A stretch of DNA of 64,000 bases. It comes from Methanosphaera sp. BMS (GTDB taxonomy: Archaea > Methanobacteriota > Methanobacteria > Methanobacteriales > Methanobacteriaceae). Positions 50,417-58,472 of the stretch are shown one piece after another. The translations under genes and the position numbers were made by a program. The notes beneath the pieces are model-generated. The model was not told the DNA's origin. It worked only from the letters and a program-made list of their open reading frames with translations, and did no database searches. The stretch spans positions 1,922,001 to 1,986,000 of the forward strand of contig NZ_CP014213.1 of assembly GCF_003268005.1 (NCBI RefSeq), written 5' to 3'. Every line of letters starts with the position of its first letter. The first letter of the stretch is position 1.

Positions 50417-50781
50417 TACAAGCAAACAACTAGCATCGCATCAAATAAGATCTCTTACGAAGATAACATCAACAAATATCAAACAACAATAAATAATGTG
50501 GATTTTCAAAAACACAACAGGATATATGATGAAGAAAAAACACTGATATGTCTGTACAGAAAAACAAAGAATACCCATCAACAAGTCTACCCTGGAAAAT
50601 GCAACGACAGAATAATATACTACACACATAAATGCAGTAAATGCCCTTCAAAAAACATATGTCTAACCAATAAACTGACAGGAAAAGTACTCACAGACTA
50701 CACCAGCCAAGCCAAAGAATTACTGGCCTATAGGTTTGAAACACCACATGGACAAAAACAATACAAAAAACGAATGCCAAT
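50417..50781 (+). pseudogene. IS1182-like transposase remnant, left part
   Basis: The open frame begins after a stop at 50414-50416 and has no start or N-terminal part. It reads YRKTKNTHQQVYPGK..., then CSKCPSKNICLTNKLTGKVLTD and ETPHGQKQYKKRMP, the zinc-finger-like CxxCxxKxxC region that precedes the last catalytic residue in IS1182/DDE_Tnp_1_6 transposases. It is cut at 50781 by the IS4-type element; the frame resumes at 52450. Roughly the first two thirds of the transposase are missing, so it was a remnant apart from the insertion. Confidence 0.8.
50773..50781. repeat. Target site duplication, left copy
   Basis: AATGCCAAT, identical to 52441-52449; the two copies flank the IS4-type element exactly and lie in the transposase remnant's coding frame. 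Confidence 0.9.
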
Positions 50782-52440
50782 CAATGCTGTCAAGTTAAGA
50801 TAGTTTTTATGTGAAATTTTTTTGTAGTGTGTTTTTTTTAGAATGATCTTTTGTTGTTGTCGTTGAATTTGTGTCCGTAGTCTACTGGTTCTCGGGTTGT
50901 TGTTTTTGTTTCTTCTTTTATGGGTATTAGGTTTTTTTGTAGTATTTTGAATATTTTTTGTATTGCTTGTTGTTGTTTTTCTTCATCAGGAGTTAGTAAG
51001 TTGAGTAATTCTTTTTTTACTAGTCCTACTGCTATGTTGAAGTTTGTTGAGTATTCTTTGTATTGGTGTTTGTTGTTTTTTTGGGGTTGTCGTGTTATTT
51101 GTTGGTTTGCGTCGTGTTTGATTACTGTTGCTATGTTAAATACGTATACGTCTGAGTAGAAGTCTTGTTCTATGATTATTTTTCTGCGGCCCGAGAAGTT
51201 TTCTGTTTCTAATTTGTTTTTTAGTTTGTCGTAGTTGGTTTCTATTGTCCATCTTTTGTTGTATATTTCTTTAAAATCTTGTATTGTCATTGTTTTATCG
51301 AATACATTGGTTGCTAGTGTTTCTATTTCTCCGGTTGGTAATTTTATGTTTATTATTCTTATTTTGAGTTTTTGTTCTTTGTTTGCATAGTTTCTTAATT
51401 TTTCGTCTTGTATTGTTTTTATGAATGATTTAGTTAGTGGTACTTCAATTATTTCATCATCAGTAGTCATTTTATATCTTTGATCTATGAATGTGTCTTT
51501 TTTTAGCCGTATTACGAAATATGAATTTAGTTGCATTATTTTTAACATTAGTTTTTTTGAACCATAACCTCTATCACATATTGATATTGTTTTTTGAAGG
51601 TTAATCTTATTTTTAACATCTTCTAAATGGTCAATGGCAAGATCAGGTTCACTGGACTTTCTGCTGGTAATGGTAGAACTTAAAATAAATTCATTTAGTA
51701 CATCAACCATTGTAGATACTCTGGCAGTAGCCGTATGTTTGGAATGATCAATATTATCTTCAATACCAAAATCTTCACGGATAGTAGGATAATTCGGCAA
51801 ATCAAATATAGAACCATCATGAGCTGCTAAATAATAACCTTTAAATGTTTTTAATTCGGGTTCCGTATATATTCTTTTTAATAAATCACCATTCATATCA
51901 ATATATGCCTGTGGGTCAATAATCATCCTTCTTTCAGAAATAGCCTGTTTAGACACATCCATATCCATTTCACCCCAAAATTCTTCCATAAAATACAAGG
52001 CCTCTAATGCAGTTGTACGTCCACGATTCCATGGAACATATTTCATAATACATTCCTGAGGCAACTTACGATTACGAACAAAATTATTTTCTCCTAATAT
52101 ATATTTTTCACAAACATAATTATTAAAATTTCCTAAATTATCCAACAAATGATTACATAAAAACATAATTACCACCAAAATACTATTACTCAAATCCACA
52201 CAAAACAATAATAAAAAACAAATATAAACACAATGTGAATTTACTAAATAATAATATATAATAAGTAATATATAAATTAAACTATAATTTATTCTTAAAA
52301 TAAGCTCAAATAAAATAAACACTTATAATATTTAATATAATTAAATATGCTATGGAATTAAGTAAAATTAAAGTAAATATTGGTTAGAATAAGTAAACTA
52401 AGGTATAAAAATAAGTAAAAATCTTAACTTGACAGCATTG
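50782..52440 (-). mobile_element. Complete IS4-family insertion sequence
   Basis: 1659 bp, bounded by perfect 20-bp inverted repeats CAATGCTGTCAAGTTAAGAT (50782-50801) and its complement (52421-52440), and by 9-bp direct repeats AATGCCAAT (50773-50781, 52441-52449). It carries one intact transposase gene on the minus strand. The perfect ends and intact duplication suggest recent movement. It disrupts an older IS1182-like transposase remnant. Confidence 0.95.
50838..52166 (-). CDS. IS4-family transposase
   Basis: 442 aa from ATG 52166, which follows GGTGGTAATT; an N-terminal extension to 52322 would be hydrophobic and without SD. The DDE residues fit: D in AAHDGSIFDLP, D in ISICDRGYGSKK, and E in YNKRWTIETNYDKLK, which shows the IS4 signature Y-(2)-R-(3)-E-(6)-K. 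The middle carries LKKDTFIDQRY and the C-terminal EYSTNFNIAVGLVKKELLNLL. Apparently complete, so the element may still be active. Confidence 0.93.
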   Translation of the reverse strand: MFLCNHLLDNLGNFNNYVCEKYILGENNFVRNRKLPQECIMKYVPWNRGRTTALEALYFMEEFWGEMDMDVSKQAISERRMIIDPQAYIDMNGDLLKRIYTEPELKTFKGYYLAAHDGSIFDLPNYPTIREDFGIEDNIDHSKHTATARVSTMVDVLNEFILSSTITSRKSSEPDLAIDHLEDVKNKINLQKTISICDRGYGSKKLMLKIMQLNSYFVIRLKKDTFIDQRYKMTTDDEIIEVPLTKSFIKTIQDEKLRNYANKEQKLKIRIINIKLPTGEIETLATNVFDKTMTIQDFKEIYNKRWTIETNYDKLKNKLETENFSGRRKIIIEQDFYSDVYVFNIATVIKHDANQQITRQPQKNNKHQYKEYSTNFNIAVGLVKKELLNLLTPDEEKQQQAIQKIFKILQKNLIPIKEETKTTTREPVDYGHKFNDNNKRSF

Positions 52441-52449
52441 AATGCCAAT
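52441..52449. repeat. Target site duplication, right copy
   Basis: AATGCCAAT, second copy of the duplication at 50773-50781. Confidence 0.9.
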
Positions 52450-52579
52450 GGTAAAACCACGATTCGCATACAACAAATACACCCTGAAATACAGACAATA
52501 TCATATATTGGGCCTTGAAAATGCAAAAATGCAACAAACACTCATGGCAACAGCACAAAAACATAGTGAAAATACATAA
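52450..52579 (+). pseudogene. IS1182-like transposase remnant, right part
   Basis: If the IS4-type element and one copy of the duplication are removed, the left part (KKRMP) runs in frame into MVKPRFAYNKYTLKYRQYHI and on to LGLENAKMQQTLMATAQK, with the stop at 52577-52579. This is the C-terminal helix with the E/GLEKxxxExxLxxxAxN-like end of IS1182 transposases. K replaces the expected catalytic E in VEP-F, another sign of decay. Confidence 0.8.
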
Positions 52580-52733
52580 TTTAGAACTAAAAGAACAAAC
52601 AAAAAATAAAAATTTAATTGATTTAACTTGAAGATATTCCATTTATGTTTTGAAAATTATTCAGTTATTTAAAATCAGTAAATGTATCATTTGTCATATT
52701 ACTTTATAAAACACCAAAAAAAATAATGGGGGA

Positions 52734-54050
52734 TTAGGATTTAACTTCCTTCATGTGTTCTAATTTTTCATTTAATAATTCTTCGGTAGCAACGTCACAT
52801 CTATGATATACTTCTCCGTTGACATATTTTATTGCCTCTTCACAGACTTCTTCTGCCTCTTTTATGCTATCACGTACGGCAAGTACTGCTATGGCCCGTG
52901 ATGAAGTTAAGCGTATGTCCTCGTTTTCATCCTCATATACTGCGGCGTAGTATACCTGTGCATCCATTTGATTGATTTTTTCTTCATCCACTTCCACTAT
53001 TGTGTCGGCTGCTTTTGTGTCAGGATACTTATCCGGTACAATGTATTTGCATACTGATGCCTTGTTTTCAAACAATGCCTTATCAAGAGTGCCGTCGACT
53101 ATTTGTTTGGATATTTCTGCCAGGTCATAGTCGAATACTGCCAGTACGTTCATTGACTCCGGATCGCCAAATCTTGCATTGTATTCTATGATTTTTGGTC
53201 CTTCTTTTGTAAGCATGAATTGACCGTAGAGTATTCCCTTGTATGGTGATGCCTCTTTTTTTATTGCATCTATTGTTTCTTTCATTATTTCAACAGACTG
53301 GTCATATTCTTCCTGGCTTAAAAATGGAAGTAAATGATTTTTATCGGAGTATGAACCCATTCCACCGGTTATTGGTCCTTTGTTTCCTACGAATGCGTGT
53401 GGATGATCCTGTGCTGCTGGCATTGGGATGAGGTGTGTTCCATCTACGAATGCCTGAATGGTATATTCTTCTCCTATGAGCAATTCCTCTATTACCACTC
53501 CTTCGAATCCGCCCATTTTCTGTTCGAATATTTCCTTGACATATTCCTTAGCTTCTTCATTATCTGCAAGCTGATCACCTACAATTTTAACTCCTTTTCC
53601 ACCTGTTAATCCTATGGGTTTTACTACGACAGGTTCGTTAAAATTATCGATAAATTCATATGCTTCTTCAAGTGTGTAGAATGTTCCATATTTTATTGAA
53701 CCGGATATATCATAGTCTTCAAAAAGTTTTCTCATGAATGCCTTGTTTGTTTCAATTTGGGCTGCATCCTTATTTGGTCCAACAGACTTAATTCCAACTT
53801 TTTCCAATTCATCAACTATGCCCTTTTCAAGTGGTGCTTCAGGTCCGATGAATGCTATTTCAATTTCATTATCCTGTGCAAACTTTATAATGTTTTCAAA
53901 GTCGGATTCATCTGCTACTTCATATTCTTTTGACAATCTTGCTAGTCCAGGATTTTTACGTCCCATATATGTAAATACATCGGCGGTTTTGGCAAGGGAC
54001 TTTGCTATTGCATGTTCTCTTGCTCCACTACCTACTACTAATATATTCAT
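52734..54050 (-). CDS. purD: Phosphoribosylamine-glycine ligase (GAR synthetase)
   Basis: 438 aa, ATP-grasp enzyme. MNILVVGSGAREHAIAKSL is the N-terminal domain; PVVVKPIGLTGGKGVKIV, VIEELLIGEEYTIQAFVDG, DHPHAFVGNKGPITGGMGSYSD and IIEYNARFGDPESMNVL are PurD signatures. It catalyses the second step of purine synthesis, joining glycine to phosphoribosylamine with ATP. SD GGAAGTG precedes the ATG. The GARS C-terminal domain is present, so the length is normal. Confidence 0.95.
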   Translation of the reverse strand: MNILVVGSGAREHAIAKSLAKTADVFTYMGRKNPGLARLSKEYEVADESDFENIIKFAQDNEIEIAFIGPEAPLEKGIVDELEKVGIKSVGPNKDAAQIETNKAFMRKLFEDYDISGSIKYGTFYTLEEAYEFIDNFNEPVVVKPIGLTGGKGVKIVGDQLADNEEAKEYVKEIFEQKMGGFEGVVIEELLIGEEYTIQAFVDGTHLIPMPAAQDHPHAFVGNKGPITGGMGSYSDKNHLLPFLSQEEYDQSVEIMKETIDAIKKEASPYKGILYGQFMLTKEGPKIIEYNARFGDPESMNVLAVFDYDLAEISKQIVDGTLDKALFENKASVCKYIVPDKYPDTKAADTIVEVDEEKINQMDAQVYYAAVYEDENEDIRLTSSRAIAVLAVRDSIKEAEEVCEEAIKYVNGEVYHRCDVATEELLNEKLEHMKEVKS

Positions 54051-54173
54051 TATTTAAACACTTCCTATTAAAATGAAAAATTTTATTATTATATATTTAT
54101 GTCATAATTTCTATTTAGATTTTTACTTTTTAACCAATGTGAAATGAGATATCTTTCTGCAAGAAGTTTACTG

Positions 54174-54278
54174 TTAATACATTTTAGTGCTTTTTTCATG
54201 GATTTGTAATACAAAACAAAGTATTTATAATACAAACAATATAATTTAAATTAATAATATACATTACAATAGTAATAC
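54174..54278. promoter_or_regulatory. Cluster of GTAATAC-like boxes between purD and the GNAT gene
   Basis: Boxes: TTAATAC 54174-54180, GTAATAC 54206-54212, ATAATAC 54227-54233, GTAATAC 54272-54278. The first two are 32 bases apart, the same spacing as in the box pairs before the ABC importer at 60.1-60.3 kb, and both first boxes are followed by ATTTTA. GTAATA 54206-54211 is followed after 16 bases by TAATAC, one base off a GTAATA-N16-TATTAC palindrome. Also ATTAC-N4-GTAAT at 54263-54276. It could control the GNAT gene, purD or both. Confidence 0.5.
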
Positions 54279-54321
54279 AAATGTGTGTTAAATCAGGCAA
54301 AAAGTAATAACGTGAGTAAAT

Positions 54322-54888
54322 ATGAATCTTGAAATAATAGAACTAAAAGAAAAACACCTATCAGAATACCAAGTAGAAGACTTCATTTTTAAAATGATAA
54401 AGGAAAGCTACGGTTTAGATTACGTGCCGGAATATCATTTTGATGTGATTGACTTGAAAAACTATTATATAAATCCATCAAAAAATAACCTATTCATGGT
54501 AATAGATAAAGACAACAATCAATTAATTGCTACAGCCGCGGTAAGAGGTTATGACAGAAACGACAACATAAAAAACAGAAACTATAACCTAAACAGCACG
54601 GCCAGCATCTACAGATTATTCGTTAAAAAAGAATACAGACACAATAAAATCGCTACAAGACTACTTAGAAAAATAGAAGATTTCTGCAGAGAAAAAGAAT
54701 ATAATGAAATATATTTACACACACAAAAAGACAGTTATGGTGCATTGGCATTCTGGCTACATCAAGAATATGAAATAGTAGATGACACACACGATTCAAT
54801 GGGAACAATACACATGGAAAAGGTATTGAATAAAAATGTATACAAGTTAACCTCCATAAATGAAGTAGAAGACAAGATAGAATCATAA
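54322..54888 (+). CDS. GNAT-family N-acetyltransferase
   Basis: 188 aa. YRLFVKKEYRHNKIATRLLRKIEDFCREKEYNEIYLHT is the acetyl-CoA binding motif A (the Q/RxxGxG/A loop here as RHNKIA), followed by ALAFWLHQEYEIV. Central strands begin LFMVIDKDNNQLIATAAVRGY. It transfers an acetyl group to an amine; the substrate is unknown. SD GTGAG precedes the ATG. The box cluster upstream links it to the ABC importer next door, so a role in metal or peptide handling is possible. Confidence 0.8.
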   Translation: MNLEIIELKEKHLSEYQVEDFIFKMIKESYGLDYVPEYHFDVIDLKNYYINPSKNNLFMVIDKDNNQLIATAAVRGYDRNDNIKNRNYNLNSTASIYRLFVKKEYRHNKIATRLLRKIEDFCREKEYNEIYLHTQKDSYGALAFWLHQEYEIVDDTHDSMGTIHMEKVLNKNVYKLTSINEVEDKIES

Positions 54889-54986
54889 TTCTATTTTTCT
54901 AATTTTTAATATTAAATAAGCTATTTTTTCAAATAATTTAACTTTAAAGACAAAAATAAAAAAAAGTGTAAGGTTAAATGTTAACC

Positions 54987-55592
54987 TTAATCTGTAATAT
55001 CCCGTAAATAGATTATATCATCACATATACGATTTAATAACTTTTTATCGTGACTGACTACAAGTACACCCACCTTGTTTTTACGAGCCACAGTCAACAG
55101 GCTTTTCCATATTTGTACCTGTGTAACAGCATCAAGCATAGTACTAATCTCATCGGCTATTATAAACTGTGTCTTTGGATTTAACGCTCTTAATATGCTA
55201 AAACGCTGCAGTTCTCCACCGGATAGCTCTGAAGGATATCTGTCAAACCATTCCTTTTTGATACCGAATTCATCCAGTATATTATCGTCAGGCATCCACG
55301 ACTCCTCAAGTACGTCCTTCATCTTCCAGCGAGGATTCATAACCTTTTCAGGATGTTGATAAATCAACTGAATAGGATTATATCCTTTTTTATATTTTTG
55401 GTCATTGACCGTGACACTGCCTTCATAATCCTTTATAAATCCAGTCAATACCTTACAGAGAGTACTTTTTCCAGAACCGCTGTCACCGAACAACCCTATT
55501 ACCTGCTCGTTATTCATCTCAAAATTCAGATTCTTGAGAATTTGATGTGAACCATAACCGAAACTAACATTTTCCGCTTTCAATACATTCAT
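54987..55592 (-). CDS. Nickel/oligopeptide-type ABC importer, second ATPase (operon A)
   Basis: 201 aa. Walker A GLFGDSGSGKST at about 34-45, Q-loop QLIYQHPEKVMNP, signature LSGGELQRFSILRAL and Walker B FIIADEISTMLDAVTQ. Short ATPase without the usual Opp C-terminal domain, of the NikE/CntF kind. SD GGTGATT precedes the ATG. Last gene of the five-gene operon A; pairs with the ATPase at 55595. The paralogue in operon B is at 60311. Confidence 0.9.
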   Translation of the reverse strand: MNVLKAENVSFGYGSHQILKNLNFEMNNEQVIGLFGDSGSGKSTLCKVLTGFIKDYEGSVTVNDQKYKKGYNPIQLIYQHPEKVMNPRWKMKDVLEESWMPDDNILDEFGIKKEWFDRYPSELSGGELQRFSILRALNPKTQFIIADEISTMLDAVTQVQIWKSLLTVARKNKVGVLVVSHDKKLLNRICDDIIYLRDITD

Positions 55593-55594
55593 AT

Positions 55595-56545
55595 CTAATC
55601 ACCATCCACCAATGGATTGAAACAACGGATAACCGTTCCATTTACCTCTCTAAGTTCGGGAATTTCATAGTGACACTCCCTTACCTGATGAGGACAGTTT
55701 TCATGATATGGACATCCCTTCGGTATATGCAAATAGGAAGGCTGATGACCCTCGGTCAGTTCAAACTCGGTTTCCGGAAGAGCCCTGTAAAGAGACCTTG
55801 TATATGGATGAAGTAATTTTTCACCATTTCCGGAGAAGTTTTTGGTATCCGTAATCTCTATAACATAACCCAAGTATAATATTGCTATTCTATCACTGGT
55901 TTTTATAGCAGTATATATGTCATGGGTAATGAGTATCATACCAATACCCCTTTCCTTTAGCTCTATGAGATTGTTGATTGTTTCTTCAACCGCATGTTCA
56001 TCAAGACCGGGCGTCGGTTCATCGGCTATTATTATTTCAGGATCATTAAGCAATGCAGTTGATATTAAAACCTTACGTGCCATTCCACCCGACAACTGGA
56101 AGGGATACATTTCATCAACTTCGTCGGATAAATTATATTGATTGAAAATTTCTCTCTGCTTTTTAAGTACTTCCTCTTTTTTATCCTCATCATCAATATA
56201 ACCTATTGCCTGCTCCTTAACTTTCATCAAGGGATTTAAGTTATTTACTGATTGTGGAATAAAACTTATCTTATTACCCCTTAGTTCTTGCTTAAATTCA
56301 TCATCCATTTCTTTGCCCTTATACCGTATACTACCCGATACTTTGGCATTTGTTGGCAATATGCCTAGGATTGCATGTGCAAGCAAACTTTTTCCAGAAC
56401 CACTACTTCCAAGAACAGCCAATATTTCATGATCATCAACATCCATCGTCAAATCAGATAATACCTTTAGTTCTCTCTGCTGGAGACCTTTGAAGTATTG
56501 TGAGAAAGAAATTGATAACTTTTCTACTTCCAATAATTTACTCAT
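55595..56545 (-). CDS. Nickel/oligopeptide-type ABC importer, first ATPase (operon A)
   Basis: 316 aa from ATG 56545 (SD AGGTG). Walker A AVLGSSGSGKSLLAHAIL, signature LSGGMARKVLIS, Walker B IIADEPTPGLDEHAVEETI. The C-terminal extension carries the oligopeptide-transporter cysteine pattern CPYHENCPHQVREC...C, which in DppD/OppF-like proteins can bind an Fe-S cluster. It powers import together with the ATPase at 54987. Two bases separate the genes. Confidence 0.92.
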   Translation of the reverse strand: MSKLLEVEKLSISFSQYFKGLQQRELKVLSDLTMDVDDHEILAVLGSSGSGKSLLAHAILGILPTNAKVSGSIRYKGKEMDDEFKQELRGNKISFIPQSVNNLNPLMKVKEQAIGYIDDEDKKEEVLKKQREIFNQYNLSDEVDEMYPFQLSGGMARKVLISTALLNDPEIIIADEPTPGLDEHAVEETINNLIELKERGIGMILITHDIYTAIKTSDRIAILYLGYVIEITDTKNFSGNGEKLLHPYTRSLYRALPETEFELTEGHQPSYLHIPKGCPYHENCPHQVRECHYEIPELREVNGTVIRCFNPLVDGD

Positions 56546-56554
56546 TCTAAACAC

Positions 56555-57418
56555 CTACTCTTGTGCACTTTGCGGATCCAATAATTTATGCACATTTTCA
56601 CCTATTAAGTCAAACAACAGTACCAGGAATAATAATGCTAAACCCGGATAGAAGGCTAGCCACCAATATCCCATACTAAGATATTTCATTGATTCCGATA
56701 GGATAATACCAATGGCCGGTTCATGAGCCGGCAATCCAAAACCTAAGAATGAAATACTTGCTTCGTGCATAATTGCATGAGGGAACATCAATATTACCCC
56801 TACAATAATTTGTGATATTATAAGTGGGAATATGTGTTTTTTAGCTATCCACATTTTAGATTTTCCGAATTCATTTGATAGTTTGATGTATTCACTGGTA
56901 TTGATTTTCTTAATTTCTGCTCTGAGTACCCTGGCAAGCGGGGTCCAGTGGGTTAAACCTACGGCCATAATAACACCATAATAACCTCCACCAAATGCAA
57001 GAGATACCAATATTATTAACAGTATGTGAGGAATTGAACCGAACAAGTCAATTACTGCAGTTACCAATTCATCAACCAAGGTATTGACGCTGGAGAATAC
57101 GCCTAAGATTATTGCAACTATGGTACTTATTACTGATGCAAATGCTCCCACACCTATACTTATTCCAAGACCAAGTAATGTACGCATGAACATATCCCTT
57201 CCCATCCAATCGGTACCAAACCAATGCTCAAAGGATGGTGGTTGATTTATATTATAGAAATTACTTGTAAGTACGGCGGTATGATCAATAAAGTAATTAC
57301 TTATAAATACTGAAAATAGTATAATAAATGCAATGACTATTATAAGTAGAGTTTTTGTTCTTAAATTAAGATTTAAGATTCCTTTTTGTTTTTCTTTACT
57401 GTCTGTCAAGGTTCTCAT
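56555..57418 (-). CDS. Nickel/oligopeptide-type ABC importer, second permease (operon A)
   Basis: 287 aa from ATG 57418, overlapping the end of the first permease gene by 23 bases; GGGAG lies very close, so a slightly later TTG is also possible. Five to six membrane helices; FEHWFGTDWMGRDMFMRTLLGLGISIGVG and the EAA loop HEASISFLGFGLPAHEPAIGIILSES are typical of DppC/NikC. It forms the channel with the DppB-type permease. Confidence 0.9.
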   Translation of the reverse strand: MRTLTDSKEKQKGILNLNLRTKTLLIIVIAFIILFSVFISNYFIDHTAVLTSNFYNINQPPSFEHWFGTDWMGRDMFMRTLLGLGISIGVGAFASVISTIVAIILGVFSSVNTLVDELVTAVIDLFGSIPHILLIILVSLAFGGGYYGVIMAVGLTHWTPLARVLRAEIKKINTSEYIKLSNEFGKSKMWIAKKHIFPLIISQIIVGVILMFPHAIMHEASISFLGFGLPAHEPAIGIILSESMKYLSMGYWWLAFYPGLALLFLVLLFDLIGENVHKLLDPQSAQE

Positions 57419-58388
57419 TCTCCCTAATTCTTGGATCAACAAAGTAGTACATTATATCCGCCAGTAGATTTCCTACAAATACAAATACTGCACTTATCAA
57501 TACGATACCCAAGAGTAACGTAACATCACTTTGTAGTCCTGCAGCTACAGCCGTTTGTCCTATTCCAGGATAAGAAAATACCTGTTCTACTAGTACTGCT
57601 CCACCAAATAGTTCTGCAAAGTTCTGGAACTGTAATGTCAATGCAGGTAAGAGCACATTTCTTAATGCTTGTCTCTCAATCAATGGCCAGCCACTTTCTC
57701 CTCTAGCTCTGGCAAACAAGATATAATCTGAGGACAATACATTTACCAATTCATTTCTGGTATACATTGCAATAGGAGCTACTCCAACCAAACTTAAAGT
57801 CAACGTCGGCAGTACCAGCCGTGCAAGCCACTGCCATATTGTAGCATCCGAGCTAACCGTTCCTATGGCAACACTCATCCCTATAGGGAACCATCCCAGC
57901 TCTACCGAGAATATGATTAAAATAACCAATCCTATCCAGAATGAAGGTGCTGACTGTAGGATATAACAGTATAGTTTTACCAGTTTATCTATCCAGCTAC
58001 CCTTATTTTTTCCGGCAACTATTCCCAATCCAAATCCAAGCAATCCGCTAAGTACCCATGAAATTGCCATTAAGACAAAAGATGCCATGAATCTTTCTTT
58101 AATAACATCTATAACTGGTATACGATATATTAAAGAGTTTCCAAGGTTTCCCTGTAATAAGTTACATAGCCAACCCCAGACTTTAGTAATCAGTGGCTGA
58201 TTCACGCCCCAGTACTGTTCTAGAACAATCCTTTGTTCCGGGCTGATTACGGCTTGTTTAAGATAAGCATTTACGGGATCTATAGGAGATAATTCAAGTA
58301 ATATAAAACTAAAAATAGCTACTGCAAACATTAAGACTATGAAATGAATTGCTTTATTTCTAATAAATTTTTTTGTTTTATTATTCAA
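57396..58388 (-). CDS. Nickel/oligopeptide-type ABC importer, first permease (operon A)
   Basis: 330 aa, TTG start at 58388 after AGGAGG. Six membrane helices with the DppB/NikB N-terminal PIDPVNAYLKQAVISPEQRIVLEQYWGVNQPL and C-terminal ELFGGAVLVEQVFSYPGIGQTAVAAGLQSD. ends FVDPRIRENENLDRQ. Confidence 0.9.
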   Translation of the reverse strand: MNNKTKKFIRNKAIHFIVLMFAVAIFSFILLELSPIDPVNAYLKQAVISPEQRIVLEQYWGVNQPLITKVWGWLCNLLQGNLGNSLIYRIPVIDVIKERFMASFVLMAISWVLSGLLGFGLGIVAGKNKGSWIDKLVKLYCYILQSAPSFWIGLVILIIFSVELGWFPIGMSVAIGTVSSDATIWQWLARLVLPTLTLSLVGVAPIAMYTRNELVNVLSSDYILFARARGESGWPLIERQALRNVLLPALTLQFQNFAELFGGAVLVEQVFSYPGIGQTAVAAGLQSDVTLLLGIVLISAVFVFVGNLLADIMYYFVDPRIRENENLDRQ

Positions 58389-58472
58389 AAATAAAAGCCT
58401 CCTAATAAAAAAAATGATAATTAAAAGTATGGTGATACCTTTAATTATCTTGTTAAAGTTTTTTTTATATGA

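Noticed and set aside
52167-52322. N-terminal extension of the IS4 transposase
   Set aside because: The extension is hydrophobic and low-complexity, and a GGTGGTAATT SD lies directly before the ATG at 52166.
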